Assembly (NCBI GenBank): GCA_029976065.1
Contig: JARKNV010000080.1
Location: 48,847 to 112,846 of the forward strand
DNA length: 64,000 nucleotides
Direction of reading: 5' to 3'
DNA from: Selenomonadales bacterium
Lineage (GTDB): Bacteria; Bacillota; Negativicutes; Sporomusales; UBA7701
Shown: in pieces, positions 8,344-16,610 of the stretch
Layout: each line of letters opens with the position of its first letter
Position numbering within the stretch: the stretch's first letter is position 1
The notes under the pieces: generated by a model
Told to the model about the DNA's origin: nothing
Databases searched by the model: none
What the model saw: only the letters and a program-made list of their open reading frames with translations
Translations under genes and position numbers: made by a program

Positions 8344-8910
8344 GTGAACCTTTGGGAAGCGATCGAAAACCGCCGGTCGGTAAGGAGCTACACCGCCCAG
8401 AAGGTAGACAAAGCCTCTGTGGAAAAGCTGCTTCACGCCGCCGTTCAGGCGCCCAGCGCCTCCAACACCCAGCCCTGGACCTTCGCCGTCATCCAGGACG
8501 CCAAGCTGCTCAAGGAATATTCCGACCGCTCGAAAAGCCTGCTGCTCAGCACGATCGACCTGGAAAACTCGCCCCACAAAAAATACCGTGCCATGCTCTC
8601 CAATCCCGACTTCAACATCTTTTACACCGCCGGCACGCTCATCGTCATCTACGCCAAACCGATGGGTATCCACAGTTACGGCGACTGCTGCCTGGCCGCC
8701 CAGAACCTCATGCTCGCCGCCCGCGGCCTTGGCCTCGGCACCTGCTGGATAGGCTTCGCCGGCACGCTCCTCGACACGCCGGAGGTGAAAAAAGAACTCG
8801 GCGTTCCCGGCGAATACGGCCTCGTCGCCCCCATCATCGTCGGCTATCCCCAGGGCCGGATTGCGCAGTTGACGCACGATGCGCCGGAAATACTGTCCTG
8901 GAAAGAATAA
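8344..8910 (+). CDS. Nitroreductase-family flavoprotein
   Basis: The 188-residue protein shows the family N-terminus (IENRRSVRSY), the QAPSASNTQPW flavin-binding segment and the C-terminal GLGTCWIGF...PIIVGYPQG region. These dimeric FMN enzymes use NAD(P)H to reduce nitro compounds, quinones or enones; the physiological substrate is not visible. It starts at GTG 8344 with a strong AGGAGGAG site and has its own promoter and terminator, so it is monocistronic. Confidence 0.9.
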   Translation: MNLWEAIENRRSVRSYTAQKVDKASVEKLLHAAVQAPSASNTQPWTFAVIQDAKLLKEYSDRSKSLLLSTIDLENSPHKKYRAMLSNPDFNIFYTAGTLIVIYAKPMGIHSYGDCCLAAQNLMLAARGLGLGTCWIGFAGTLLDTPEVKKELGVPGEYGLVAPIIVGYPQGRIAQLTHDAPEILSWKE

Positions 8911-8911
8911 G

Positions 8912-8939
8912 CAAAGCGGCCGCAAATGCGGCCGCTTTG
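8912..8939. terminator. Bidirectional terminator between convergent genes
   Basis: CAAAGCGGCCGCA and its exact complement are separated by 2 nt. A short T-run follows on each strand, serving the nitroreductase gene and the convergent gene ending at 8944. Confidence 0.85.
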
Positions 8940-8943
8940 ATCT

Positions 8944-9393
8944 TTACAGGCGAATGAATTTTATATTGCTCACCCCCGCCAGTATCTTCCCCTGATACAC
9001 GGCGTAATAATCTTCGAGCTTTTTACCCGGCGGCAGCCCGGGACCGTCGGAAAAATCGGCCCACAGGTCGGCCCAGAACGCGGGGGTCGGCCGGAAGAGG
9101 TAGGTTTCGGTGACGAGATGCAGGTCGTGGGCGAAGCAGAGGCCGGTGCAAGCGGCGATCCGTTTGGTTATGGCGTTGCCGGGCGCCTCGCCGGGCGCGT
9201 CGTCGATCTCGAAGTTCACGCGCTTCTTCAGCGAAGGATACGGCCGGTGGCCGTTATCGAGCATGATTTCCCAGGCCCGCTCCACCAGGGAGGCGTCGTT
9301 CAAACGCTGGATATCGGAATGATGGCCGACCACGAATACCTCTTCGTCGTCCATCACGATCATGGCGGCCGCCAGTTGGTCCGCTTTTATCAT
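8944..9393 (-). CDS. Hypothetical protein, about 149 residues
   Basis: I do not recognise the family. The protein is soluble, acidic to neutral, without signal peptide or membrane helix. It has a segment MIVMDDEEVFVVGHHSDIQ near the N-terminus and an aromatic-rich stretch with TPAFWADLWADF near residue 105. I place the start at ATG 9393 because AAGGTGG lies 8 nt before it; an in-frame GTG at 9405 would add four residues. Codon use matches the neighbours, and the convergent terminator supports it as a real gene. Confidence 0.6.
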   Translation of the reverse strand: MIKADQLAAAMIVMDDEEVFVVGHHSDIQRLNDASLVERAWEIMLDNGHRPYPSLKKRVNFEIDDAPGEAPGNAITKRIAACTGLCFAHDLHLVTETYLFRPTPAFWADLWADFSDGPGLPPGKKLEDYYAVYQGKILAGVSNIKFIRL

Positions 9394-9477
9394 CCGCAAT
9401 ACCACCTTTGCTTATGAAGTACGGAATACTGTTATTCGTTATTTTCTCGCGAAGTCCTTCATTATGTAAAAATCTAT

Positions 9478-9714
9478 GGCCGTCCAGAAAGCCCCAGATA
9501 CAAGGCGCACCGGAAAAGCGCGGCACCGTTTCCTCCTGCGACCAAGTTTACCGGACTGGTTTGCACAGGCATGTTTAACAGCATCGTAAGCGTACACGAG
9601 ACGTACGCTAGCAAGCGCTTTGAGGAGCAAGTGCGCAATTTCTTAGCGCCTTAGCGCTTAGAACTGCGGCCTGCCCCTTGCGGGTACGCAGTAGATGGGG
9701 CTTTATCAACGGCC
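9478..9714 (+). repeat. Dispersed palindromic element, copy A (long form)
   Basis: Outer arms GGCCGTCCAGAAAGCCCCAGAT and ...AGATGGGGCTTTATCAACGGCC pair with internal mismatches. The inner part shares GTACGCTAGCAAGCGC and the CTGCGGCCTGCCCC...GCGGGTACGC module with copies F and G. With the rnpB terminator it fills the gap 9394-9756. Bases 9394-9477 show nothing recognisable. Confidence 0.8.
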
Positions 9715-9716
9715 GT

Positions 9717-9747
9717 AAAAAACCCGCAGCGCAGCGCTGCGGGTTTT
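9717..9747 (-). terminator. Terminator of rnpB
   Basis: On the minus strand AACCCGCAGCGC and GCGCTGCGGGTT form a stem followed by TTTTT, directly after the RNase P RNA 3' end. Confidence 0.85.
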
Positions 9748-9756
9748 CCCGACACG

Positions 9757-10131
9757 GGTCCGGTGAGCAGTCAATAAGCCGAGTTCTGTTCCGCTTGCGC
9801 GGCGATGATCATTTATCTCGGCCGGCAGTTGCCTGCCGGCTCTAGCGACACTACCCGGAAGGATCAGCGGGCTACCTCATCTCTTCCCTATTCGGTCTTG
9901 CTCCAGGTGGGGTTTACCTAGCCAGCCGGTCACCCGGCTGCTGGTGCGCTCTTACCGCACCGTTCCATCCTTACCCGGCGTCGCCGGGCGGTCTACATTT
10001 CTGCGGCACTGTCCCTGAGGTCACCCTCGCTGGCCGTTAGCCAGCACCCTGCCCTGTGGAGCTCGGACTTTCCTCGAAGGTCAAGCCTTCGCGATCATCT
10101 TTCGTACTCACGGACCCTGTTCGATTGTCTG
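9757..10131 (-). ncRNA. rnpB: RNase P RNA, bacterial class A
   Basis: The minus strand contains the conserved core: GAGGAAAGTCCGAGCTCC near the 5' end, the ACAGGGCAGGGTGCTGGC and GGTAAACCCCACC segments, and ACAGAACTCGGCTTATTG at the 3' end, closed by GGGTCCGTGAG/CTCACCGGACCC pairing. The RNA is the catalytic part of the enzyme that matures tRNA 5' ends. The 5' end is placed from the promoter, and the 3' end just before the terminator; both are uncertain by a few bases. Confidence 0.95.
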
Positions 10132-10138
10132 GATTAAT

Positions 10139-10167
10139 AATATACCACGTTCCGCCCCGGCCGTCAA
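10139..10167 (-). promoter_or_regulatory. Promoter of rnpB, overlapping the 3' end of thiE
   Basis: On the minus strand TTGACG (10162-10167) and TATATT (10139-10144) are 17 nt apart. The -35 box overlaps the thiE stop codon at 10164-10166, so rnpB can be made independently of thiE. Confidence 0.7.
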
Positions 10168-10838
10168 GACCGGGACAGGCCGGTATTTCCTGCCATGGCG
10201 GCCCGCAGGGCGGCCACTTTGGCCGGGATGTCGTCCGCACCGACAATATCGGACACAATGGCGATCATCCCCGCGCCCCGGCTGCGCACCGCAGCGATGT
10301 TGCTCTCCTTGATGCCGCCGATGGCCACGTACGGCAGACGGACGTTGGCGGCCGCATAGTCCAGAAGGGCGAAGCCCACCGGAGCGGCGGCGTCCTTCTT
10401 CGTGCCGGTCGCAAATACCGGGCCGACGCCGAGGTAGTCGATAACCCCGGCCAGCCGGTCGGCGGCCGCGGCCTGCCCGGGGGCGTGGGTCGAAAGGCCG
10501 ATAACCATGCCCGGGCCGACAAGCTCGCGCACCTTTTCCGGCGGCAGATCGTCCTGGCCGACATGGACGCCGTCGGCGCCGACCGCCATCGCCAGGTCGA
10601 CATGGTCGTTGACGATGAAGGTCGCTCCGGCGCGTCTCGTAAGATCGCAAATCGCCAGGCATTCCTCGTACATCAGGCGGGCCGATTTGGCCTTCTCGCG
10701 ATACTGGATCACTCTTACGCCGGCAGCCAGCAGCAGTCGCACAACCTCTATGCTGCTCCGCCCGCGGGAAAGCGCGTCGTCCGTTATGCCGTAAATCCCG
10801 CCGGCGAGAAAATTGTCCATTCCTTTACGCTGTATCAT
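10164..10838 (-). CDS. thiE: Thiamine phosphate synthase
   Basis: The 224-residue TIM barrel joins HMP-pyrophosphate and thiazole phosphate to give thiamine monophosphate. Visible family marks are IQYREK near residue 45, FIVNDHVDLA, DGVHVGQDDL, GLSTHAP, YLGVGPVFATGTK and the phosphate-binding AIGGI. Start ATG 10838 follows GGAGGGGTGGAG; an in-frame ATG further upstream lacks conservation. No other thiamine gene is nearby. Confidence 0.95.
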   Translation of the reverse strand: MIQRKGMDNFLAGGIYGITDDALSRGRSSIEVVRLLLAAGVRVIQYREKAKSARLMYEECLAICDLTRRAGATFIVNDHVDLAMAVGADGVHVGQDDLPPEKVRELVGPGMVIGLSTHAPGQAAAADRLAGVIDYLGVGPVFATGTKKDAAAPVGFALLDYAAANVRLPYVAIGGIKESNIAAVRSRGAGMIAIVSDIVGADDIPAKVAALRAAMAGNTGLSRS

Positions 10839-10921
10839 TGCTCCACCCCTCCCTGCGCCCTGCCGGGCCTGCAAACACGATTATTTTACCGCGTACAGCC
10901 TCATTCGTCAAACTTTACACG

Positions 10922-11041
10922 CAGCCGTCACAGAGGCTTCAGATGCAAGGCGCGGCGAGCATGAGAGCGGAGGCGTACTCGTGCGTACGCCGAGCGAACA
11001 CGCGCAGCCGCAACGCCGCAGATGGACCTCTGAGGCGGCTG
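10922..11041 (+). repeat. Dispersed palindromic element, copy B (short form, diverged stem)
   Basis: Outer arm CAGCCGTCACAGAGG pairs with CCTCTGAGGCGGCTG, a stem sequence different from the other copies, while the core TCAGATGCAAGGCG / CGCAGATGGAC is kept. It lies between thiE and the zinc-ribbon gene. Confidence 0.75.
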
Positions 11042-11047
11042 CCCCTG

Positions 11048-11749
11048 TTATTCGACTAAAAGTATCCGGCCGCAGTTGTCGCAGTATAGCAGCCTCCCCT
11101 CGCCCTGCGCCAGCTGCCCGGTCGGGATGCTGCGCCGGCAGCCGCCGCATACGCCGCCCGTCACTCTCGCCACCGGCTGGGGCAGCTTGCGGGCAAGCTC
11201 GCGGAACTGGCGGAGCAGGGCAGGCTCGACCTTGGCGGCCAACGCCCGGCAGCGCTCCTCCAGGCCGGCCAGCTCGGCATCGCTGCGGGCCGCCTCCTGG
11301 GCCACGTGCTGCTGCTTCTCGGCGTGAAGGCGCCTCTTGGCCTGCAGGTTGGCCTCGTCGCCGGCGATCTTGGCGGCGAGCCGCTCGCAGTCCTCGATGC
11401 CGGCGACGGCGGCGTTCTCGCGCCGGGCGATATCGCGGCGGAGAGCTTCGCAGCGTGTCCTGACCTGCTCGATCTCCTTGATATTCGTTATCTCGCCGCG
11501 GTACAGTCTTTGCTCCAACTCCCCGCAATGCCTGGTGAGCGACGTCAGTTCGTCCTCCCGGCCAGCGCACGCCTTTTCCATGCCGGCCAGCTTCTCCCGG
11601 TCGGCGGCCACGGTCTGCGCCAGCAGCCTGACCTCCTGCCACAGCAGGCGCACTTCGTCAACGCTGATCTTCTCTTTGCGGCCGGCCGCCTCCCGTTTCT
11701 GGCGCTCAAGGACCTGCAGCTCGCCAAGCATGCCCAGTTGGTCTTTCAT
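11048..11749 (-). CDS. Coiled-coil zinc-ribbon protein (COG1579/DUF164 family)
   Basis: The 233-residue protein is a long helical coiled coil (about residues 1-170, rich in E, R, L, A) ending in a C4 zinc ribbon: CGGC near residue 203 and CDNC near 225. Members occur next to nif3/yqfO in many Firmicutes, as here, and are thought to bind nucleic acid or act as scaffolds; the role is not known. It lies 54 bp downstream of nif3, with a terminator between. Confidence 0.85.
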   Translation of the reverse strand: MKDQLGMLGELQVLERQKREAAGRKEKISVDEVRLLWQEVRLLAQTVAADREKLAGMEKACAGREDELTSLTRHCGELEQRLYRGEITNIKEIEQVRTRCEALRRDIARRENAAVAGIEDCERLAAKIAGDEANLQAKRRLHAEKQQHVAQEAARSDAELAGLEERCRALAAKVEPALLRQFRELARKLPQPVARVTGGVCGGCRRSIPTGQLAQGEGRLLYCDNCGRILLVE

Positions 11750-11776
11750 CGCCGCTCGCCTCCTTATTCTGCCATA

Positions 11777-11804
11777 GAAAAAGACAGGCGCAGTTCGCCT
11801 GTCT
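11777..11804 (-). terminator. Terminator after nif3
   Basis: AGACAGGCG-aactg-CGCCTGTCT followed by TTTTTCT on the minus strand. The stem overlaps the first base of the nif3 stop codon. Confidence 0.85.
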
Positions 11805-12922
11805 CACCATATTTGAAAAATATCACGGGAAATATCGTCGGTAGCAATGGTCACTCCCCAACCGCCTTCGGCGGCGCAGGCCGCGAGATGGGCGGCGACG
11901 GCTTCCAGCGCCGGGCGCTCAGTCGCGAAATGGCCGGCGTCGACCACCGTCAGGCCGATGGCCGCCGCCTCCAGCGCCTCGTGGTACTTGACGTCGCCCG
12001 TCACCAGCACGTCGGCCCCGGCCGCGGACGCAGTCGCCAGCAAATCGGCGCCGCTGCCGCCGCATACCGCCACCGTGCCGACCCGGCGGTCGGCAGGACC
12101 CGCCGTTCTTACCTGCACTAGGCCGAGCGCGGCCTTGAGGCGGCGGATAAAAGCGTCCAAAGGCTCGGGGGTTGCCAGGCGTCCCACCCTGCCCAGCCCG
12201 AATGCCCGGCCGGGATTGTTGAGGACGTAAACGTCGTAGGCCACCTCCTCATAGGGGTGGGCCCGGAGCATGGCGTCGACGACCGCGGCCGCGGCGCCCT
12301 CGGGCATTATCGTTTCCAGCCGGTACTCGGCGGCGTATTCCAGCTTGCCCTGCTTGCCGATGAACGGCTTGGTGCCGGCCAGCGGCAGAAAGGTGCCGGT
12401 GCCCGGCGTCTGGAAGGTGCAATGGCTGTAGTTGCCGATGTGACCGGCGCCGGCAGCCGTTATCGCCGTACGTACCGCCTCCACGTGGCCCTCAGGTACG
12501 AATACCGCCAGCTTGAGCAGCCTCTCCCGGCCTTCAACCGCCAATGGCTGCAAGTCGGTAAGCCCCAGCCGCGCGGCGAGGATATCGTTCACGCCGCCGT
12601 CGGCGGCGTCGAGATTGGTGTGGGCCGCGTACACGGCGATGCCGGCCGCCAGCAGCGCGGCCAGCGTCCTGCCCTGCGGCATATCGGTGCGGATGGCTTT
12701 CAGGCTTTTGAAAATCAGCGGATGGTGGGCGACAATCAGGTCCACCCCCGCGGCAGCCGCCCGCTCCGCCACCTCCGGCGTCACATCCAGGGCCACCAGC
12801 AGCGAGGCAACCTCCTGCTCGGGGCTGCCGACCAGCAGGCCGACGTTGTCCCAGCCGGCCGCCAGTTCGCGCGGCGCCAGCCGTTCCAGCGCCGCTATTA
12901 TCGTCCGGCACTTCACAGGCAT
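11804..12922 (-). CDS. Nif3-like dinuclear metal centre protein (GTP cyclohydrolase 1 type 2 homolog, YqfO)
   Basis: The 372-residue protein is the long YqfO form, with the metal-binding halves (LIVAHHPLIFKSLK and AAHTNLDAADGGVND early, DVLVTGDVKYHEA...VDAGHFATE late) around a central PII-like insert (residues about 130-235). The family forms hexamers with two metals per subunit; the reaction is uncertain. It overlaps the trmK 3' end by 10 bp, the usual Firmicute arrangement. Confidence 0.92.
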   Translation of the reverse strand: MPVKCRTIIAALERLAPRELAAGWDNVGLLVGSPEQEVASLLVALDVTPEVAERAAAAGVDLIVAHHPLIFKSLKAIRTDMPQGRTLAALLAAGIAVYAAHTNLDAADGGVNDILAARLGLTDLQPLAVEGRERLLKLAVFVPEGHVEAVRTAITAAGAGHIGNYSHCTFQTPGTGTFLPLAGTKPFIGKQGKLEYAAEYRLETIMPEGAAAAVVDAMLRAHPYEEVAYDVYVLNNPGRAFGLGRVGRLATPEPLDAFIRRLKAALGLVQVRTAGPADRRVGTVAVCGGSGADLLATASAAGADVLVTGDVKYHEALEAAAIGLTVVDAGHFATERPALEAVAAHLAACAAEGGWGVTIATDDISRDIFQIW

Positions 12923-13602
12923 GCGTATTTATCCTCCAACTGGGCGATTTTCGCCTGATATTCGGCGTACTTGGGGGACGCGACCGCCTGGGGGCTGGCC
13001 GCCATCTCCGCCGCCACGCGCCGGGCCTGGGCCAGCAGCGCCGCCACATGAGTCTTGAGCAGCGGATGCCGCCTGCTCCACAGCAGCGGACCGATGTCGT
13101 ACAGGATATGCTCGTATTCCTCCGCCGCTCCCGGCGCGGCGGCGATAATCTCATACAGGCGGCCGTCCTCCTCGACCAGCGCCTCGGCTGCGATATGCCA
13201 GCCGGCAGCGGCCAGCCAGCGGCGGACGACGCCCCCGCCCAGCATCGGCTGCAGTACAAGGCAGGACAGCGACGCCGTGACCGCGGGGCGGGCGTCGAGA
13301 ATTTCGACAATCGTCGGGCCGCCCATGCCGGCGATGACAGCCGTTTCCACCTCGCCGGGGGCCAGTATCGCCAGCCCGTCGCCAAAGCGGAGATCGATGC
13401 GGTCGGCCAGGCCCACCCTGGCGAGCGCCTCGCCGGCCGCCCGGAACGGCCCCTGGTTGACCTCGCCGGCCACCGCCGACGGCACGATGCCCGCGGTGAC
13501 GAGATACACGGGAAGATAAGCGTGGTCGGTGCCGATGTCCGCCAGGCGGCCGCCTGGCGGTACCAGCGCCGCGATCGTCGCCAGCCGTTTGCTGAGTTTC
13601 AC
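12913..13602 (-). CDS. trmK: tRNA (adenine22-N1)-methyltransferase TrmK
   Basis: The 229-residue SAM-dependent methyltransferase shows LADIGTDHAYLPVYLV (SAM motif I) near residue 18, LRFGDGLA, and AGMGGPTIVEIL, typical of the COG2384 family that makes m1A22 in tRNA. I chose GTG 13602 (followed by KLSKRLATIAAL), behind GGGAGGGGAAGG, over an upstream ATG with no family similarity. Its overlap with nif3 suggests one mRNA. Confidence 0.92.
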   Translation of the reverse strand: MKLSKRLATIAALVPPGGRLADIGTDHAYLPVYLVTAGIVPSAVAGEVNQGPFRAAGEALARVGLADRIDLRFGDGLAILAPGEVETAVIAGMGGPTIVEILDARPAVTASLSCLVLQPMLGGGVVRRWLAAAGWHIAAEALVEEDGRLYEIIAAAPGAAEEYEHILYDIGPLLWSRRHPLLKTHVAALLAQARRVAAEMAASPQAVASPKYAEYQAKIAQLEDKYACL

Positions 13603-13698
13603 GCCTTCCCCTCCCTTGTGGCGAATCGCAGACCGCCCGCCCATTCTGCCGGTCAGTCTGTCTCTAGTATTTCGTTCCCGTGGGGAAAAATTCCTCCC

Positions 13699-14247
13699 CT
13701 AGCCCGGCAGGGCGAAGCGCCGGATGGGCGTGTAAACCCGCCGCCGGTCGATCTCCTCGCTGAGGATAAGGGCGAATTCCCGCACCGTAAACGTCGTCCG
13801 GTCGACCTTGTAAGCGCTCCAGGGAGGCGCGCCGGGCTGGAGCACAACATCCTGGGCGAGGGTAATGTGCGGCCGCCATGCCCGCTGCTCCGGCGGAAAC
13901 CCGCACCCGCCCAGGTCCTGCTCCACCCGCCCCTGGAGCGCATGCAGCGCCGCGACCTCGCCGCCCACGTCCACCCACACCGTCCTTACCGGCACACCGC
14001 CGCCGAAATGGCCGAGCCGGCCAAGGCCGACGGCGAAGGGACCGCCGGCAGCAGCGGCAGCAGCCAGCGGCGGCACGAGCAGGGGAACGTCGGCCGCCGG
14101 CACCTCGCCGAGGAACTTCAGCGTGACGTGGAAATTCTCGCGGCGCTTGAAACGGCCCCGCTGGCTGCGGCCGCGCAGCTCGGCCTGGACGGCCTCCAGG
14201 GCGGCGATAATTTTCTCCGGAAACTCGATGCCAACGAACAGGCGCAT
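13699..14247 (-). CDS. thpR: RNA 2',3'-cyclic phosphodiesterase (2'-5' RNA ligase family)
   Basis: The 182-residue 2H phosphoesterase has its two catalytic H-x-T/S-x motifs, HVTLKFLG near residue 40 and HITLAQDV near 129, and an N-terminus MRLFVGIEFP typical of ThpR/LigT. Members open 2',3'-cyclic phosphates on RNA ends. It is separated from trmK by about 96 bp and probably belongs to the same minus-strand unit. Confidence 0.92.
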   Translation of the reverse strand: MRLFVGIEFPEKIIAALEAVQAELRGRSQRGRFKRRENFHVTLKFLGEVPAADVPLLVPPLAAAAAAGGPFAVGLGRLGHFGGGVPVRTVWVDVGGEVAALHALQGRVEQDLGGCGFPPEQRAWRPHITLAQDVVLQPGAPPWSAYKVDRTTFTVREFALILSEEIDRRRVYTPIRRFALPG

Positions 14248-14296
14248 GACAAATCTCCGCCTCCATACTACCCTTACTGTCTTGCCGGACCGGGCG

Positions 14297-14842
14297 TTAT
14301 CGGGCCAACACCGTGCCGATATCGTTCCACCCGTAGCCAGTTATGGTCAGCTTTTCGCCGTCGAGGACGAATTCCTCGCTGCCCGCGTACGTGCCGCCGA
14401 GTTTTTCGTAGAAACGGCGGTAAGGATTGGCGGCCAGCACCCAAACAATCACCGAGCAGGAGCCGAGCTCGGCGGCCACCGCCCTCAACAACTCGTGCCC
14501 CGCCCCCATGGCCTGATATTCTTTCCGGACGTACAAGGCATAAATCTCCTGCCGATAGGGGAACCGACCGTTTCTGTTGGCCCCGGCCAGGATAAAGCCG
14601 ATGATGTCTTCGGCGGCGGCCTCTTCGGCGACATAGACGTGATAACCTTTTTCGGGGGTAAAGACCGCGTTGAACTGTTCCTGGACGGTTTCATAGCGCA
14701 GGCTGCGCAGATGGCTGTCGGACACGAGACCGGCATAGGCGGTCCGCCAGGTATCGACGCGCACCCTGGCGATGCCGCGGCTGTCGGCAGCACAAGCTTT
14801 GCGGATCAGCACGTCCTTCGCTCCCTTTGCAATTTTTTCCAT
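14297..14842 (-). CDS. GNAT-family N-acetyltransferase
   Basis: The 181-residue protein has the acetyl-CoA fold: IRKACAADSRGIARVRVDTWR at the start, then a central strand and loop EIYALYVRKEYQAMGAGHELL (the Q/RxxGxG/A pyrophosphate loop) and FYEKLGGTYAG near the end. The substrate is not predictable from sequence. The SD is modest, and the gene follows the tRNA operon terminator. Confidence 0.88.
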   Translation of the reverse strand: MEKIAKGAKDVLIRKACAADSRGIARVRVDTWRTAYAGLVSDSHLRSLRYETVQEQFNAVFTPEKGYHVYVAEEAAAEDIIGFILAGANRNGRFPYRQEIYALYVRKEYQAMGAGHELLRAVAAELGSCSVIVWVLAANPYRRFYEKLGGTYAGSEEFVLDGEKLTITGYGWNDIGTVLAR

Positions 14843-14883
14843 TTTATCACTACGAACCGAGATATGTCAATTTCTGATAGACT

Positions 14884-14916
14884 AAAAAAGAGACCCAGTC
14901 CGCGACTGAGCCTCTT
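14884..14916 (-). terminator. Terminator of the tRNA operon
   Basis: On the minus strand GAGGCTCAGTC-gcg-GACTGGGTCTC is followed by TTTTTT, 13 nt after the last tRNA. Confidence 0.85.
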
Positions 14917-14928
14917 AACGCTGTTTGC

Positions 14929-15003
14929 TGGTGACCCGTAGGGGATTCGAACCCCTGATACCGCCGTGAAAGGGCGGTGTCTTAACCACTTGACCAACGG
15001 GCC
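14929..15003 (-). tRNA. tRNA-Glu (UUC)
   Basis: The cloverleaf reads on the minus strand from GGCCCGTTGG with anticodon loop CCCTTTCACG (TTC) and T-arm GGGGTTCGAATCCCC. The acceptor GGCCCGU/ACGGGUC ends with an encoded CCA. Confidence 0.96.
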
Positions 15004-15017
15004 GATATATATAAGGT

Positions 15018-15092
15018 TGGTGGGCCCACCTGGGATCGAACCAGGGACCGGCCGGTTATGAGCCGGCTGCTCTACCGCTGAGCTATAGGCCC
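15018..15092 (-). tRNA. tRNA with CAU anticodon (elongator Met or Ile2)
   Basis: The cloverleaf starts GGGCCTATAGCTCAG with anticodon loop GGCTCATAACC, T-arm CCTGGTTCGATCCCAGG and encoded CCA. It is not initiator-like: the first pair is G-C, and it lacks the three G-C pairs at the base of the anticodon stem. Whether the wobble C is modified to lysidine (Ile) cannot be decided here. Confidence 0.93.
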
Positions 15093-15145
15093 CGAAAGAT
15101 ATATAAAACAGGCTTCCGAAGAAGACCTGTCTTGACAGTCGTAAG

Positions 15146-15221
15146 TGGCTCCTCGAGTAGGACTCGAACCTACAACCCCGCGGTTAACAGCCGCGTGCTC
15201 TACCGATTGAGCTATCGAGGA
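15146..15221 (-). tRNA. tRNA-Asn (GUU)
   Basis: The cloverleaf starts TCCTCGATAGCTCAATCGG with anticodon loop GGCTGTTAACC (GTT), T-arm GTAGGTTCGAGTCCTAC, and ends GAGGAG plus encoded CCA. It is the first gene of the three-tRNA unit. Confidence 0.96.
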
Positions 15222-15240
15222 GTGTGCACCGACAAAATAT

Positions 15241-15269
15241 ATTATAAGTCAGGGCACCCCCGCCGTCAA
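15241..15269 (-). promoter_or_regulatory. Strong promoter of the tRNA operon
   Basis: On the minus strand TTGACG (15264-15269) and a perfect TATAAT (15241-15246) are 17 nt apart, about 20 nt upstream of tRNA-Asn. Confidence 0.85.
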
Positions 15270-15315
15270 GGTTTTATGGACAATCTTTATCTAACAATTA
15301 ATGGAGAGCGGCTTC

Positions 15316-15449
15316 GGCCGTTGATAAACCCCCATCTGCGCTCCTCCGGTGCGCCCCGCACAAAATCCGGAAAAACAATCGCCAGCCAGTCAGAAGCGCT
15401 GACAAAGCTGGCGAAGTCAGGACGTGCATCTGGGAGTTTCTGAACGGCC
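15316..15449 (-). repeat. Dispersed palindromic element, copy C
   Basis: Read on the minus strand, the arms are GGCCGTTCAGAAACTCCCAG and ...CAGATGGGGGTTTATCAACGG. The stem position after AGAAA has changed in both arms, so pairing is kept. It lies between rpoD and the tRNA promoter and shares inner sequence with copy E. Confidence 0.8.
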
Positions 15450-15461
15450 TCAAACTATATT

Positions 15462-16562
<1,101 letters not shown>

Positions 16563-16610
16563 TCTACTCCCCTCCTCCCCAGGCATTCCCCGGATAAGGC
16601 AAAGTGCGTA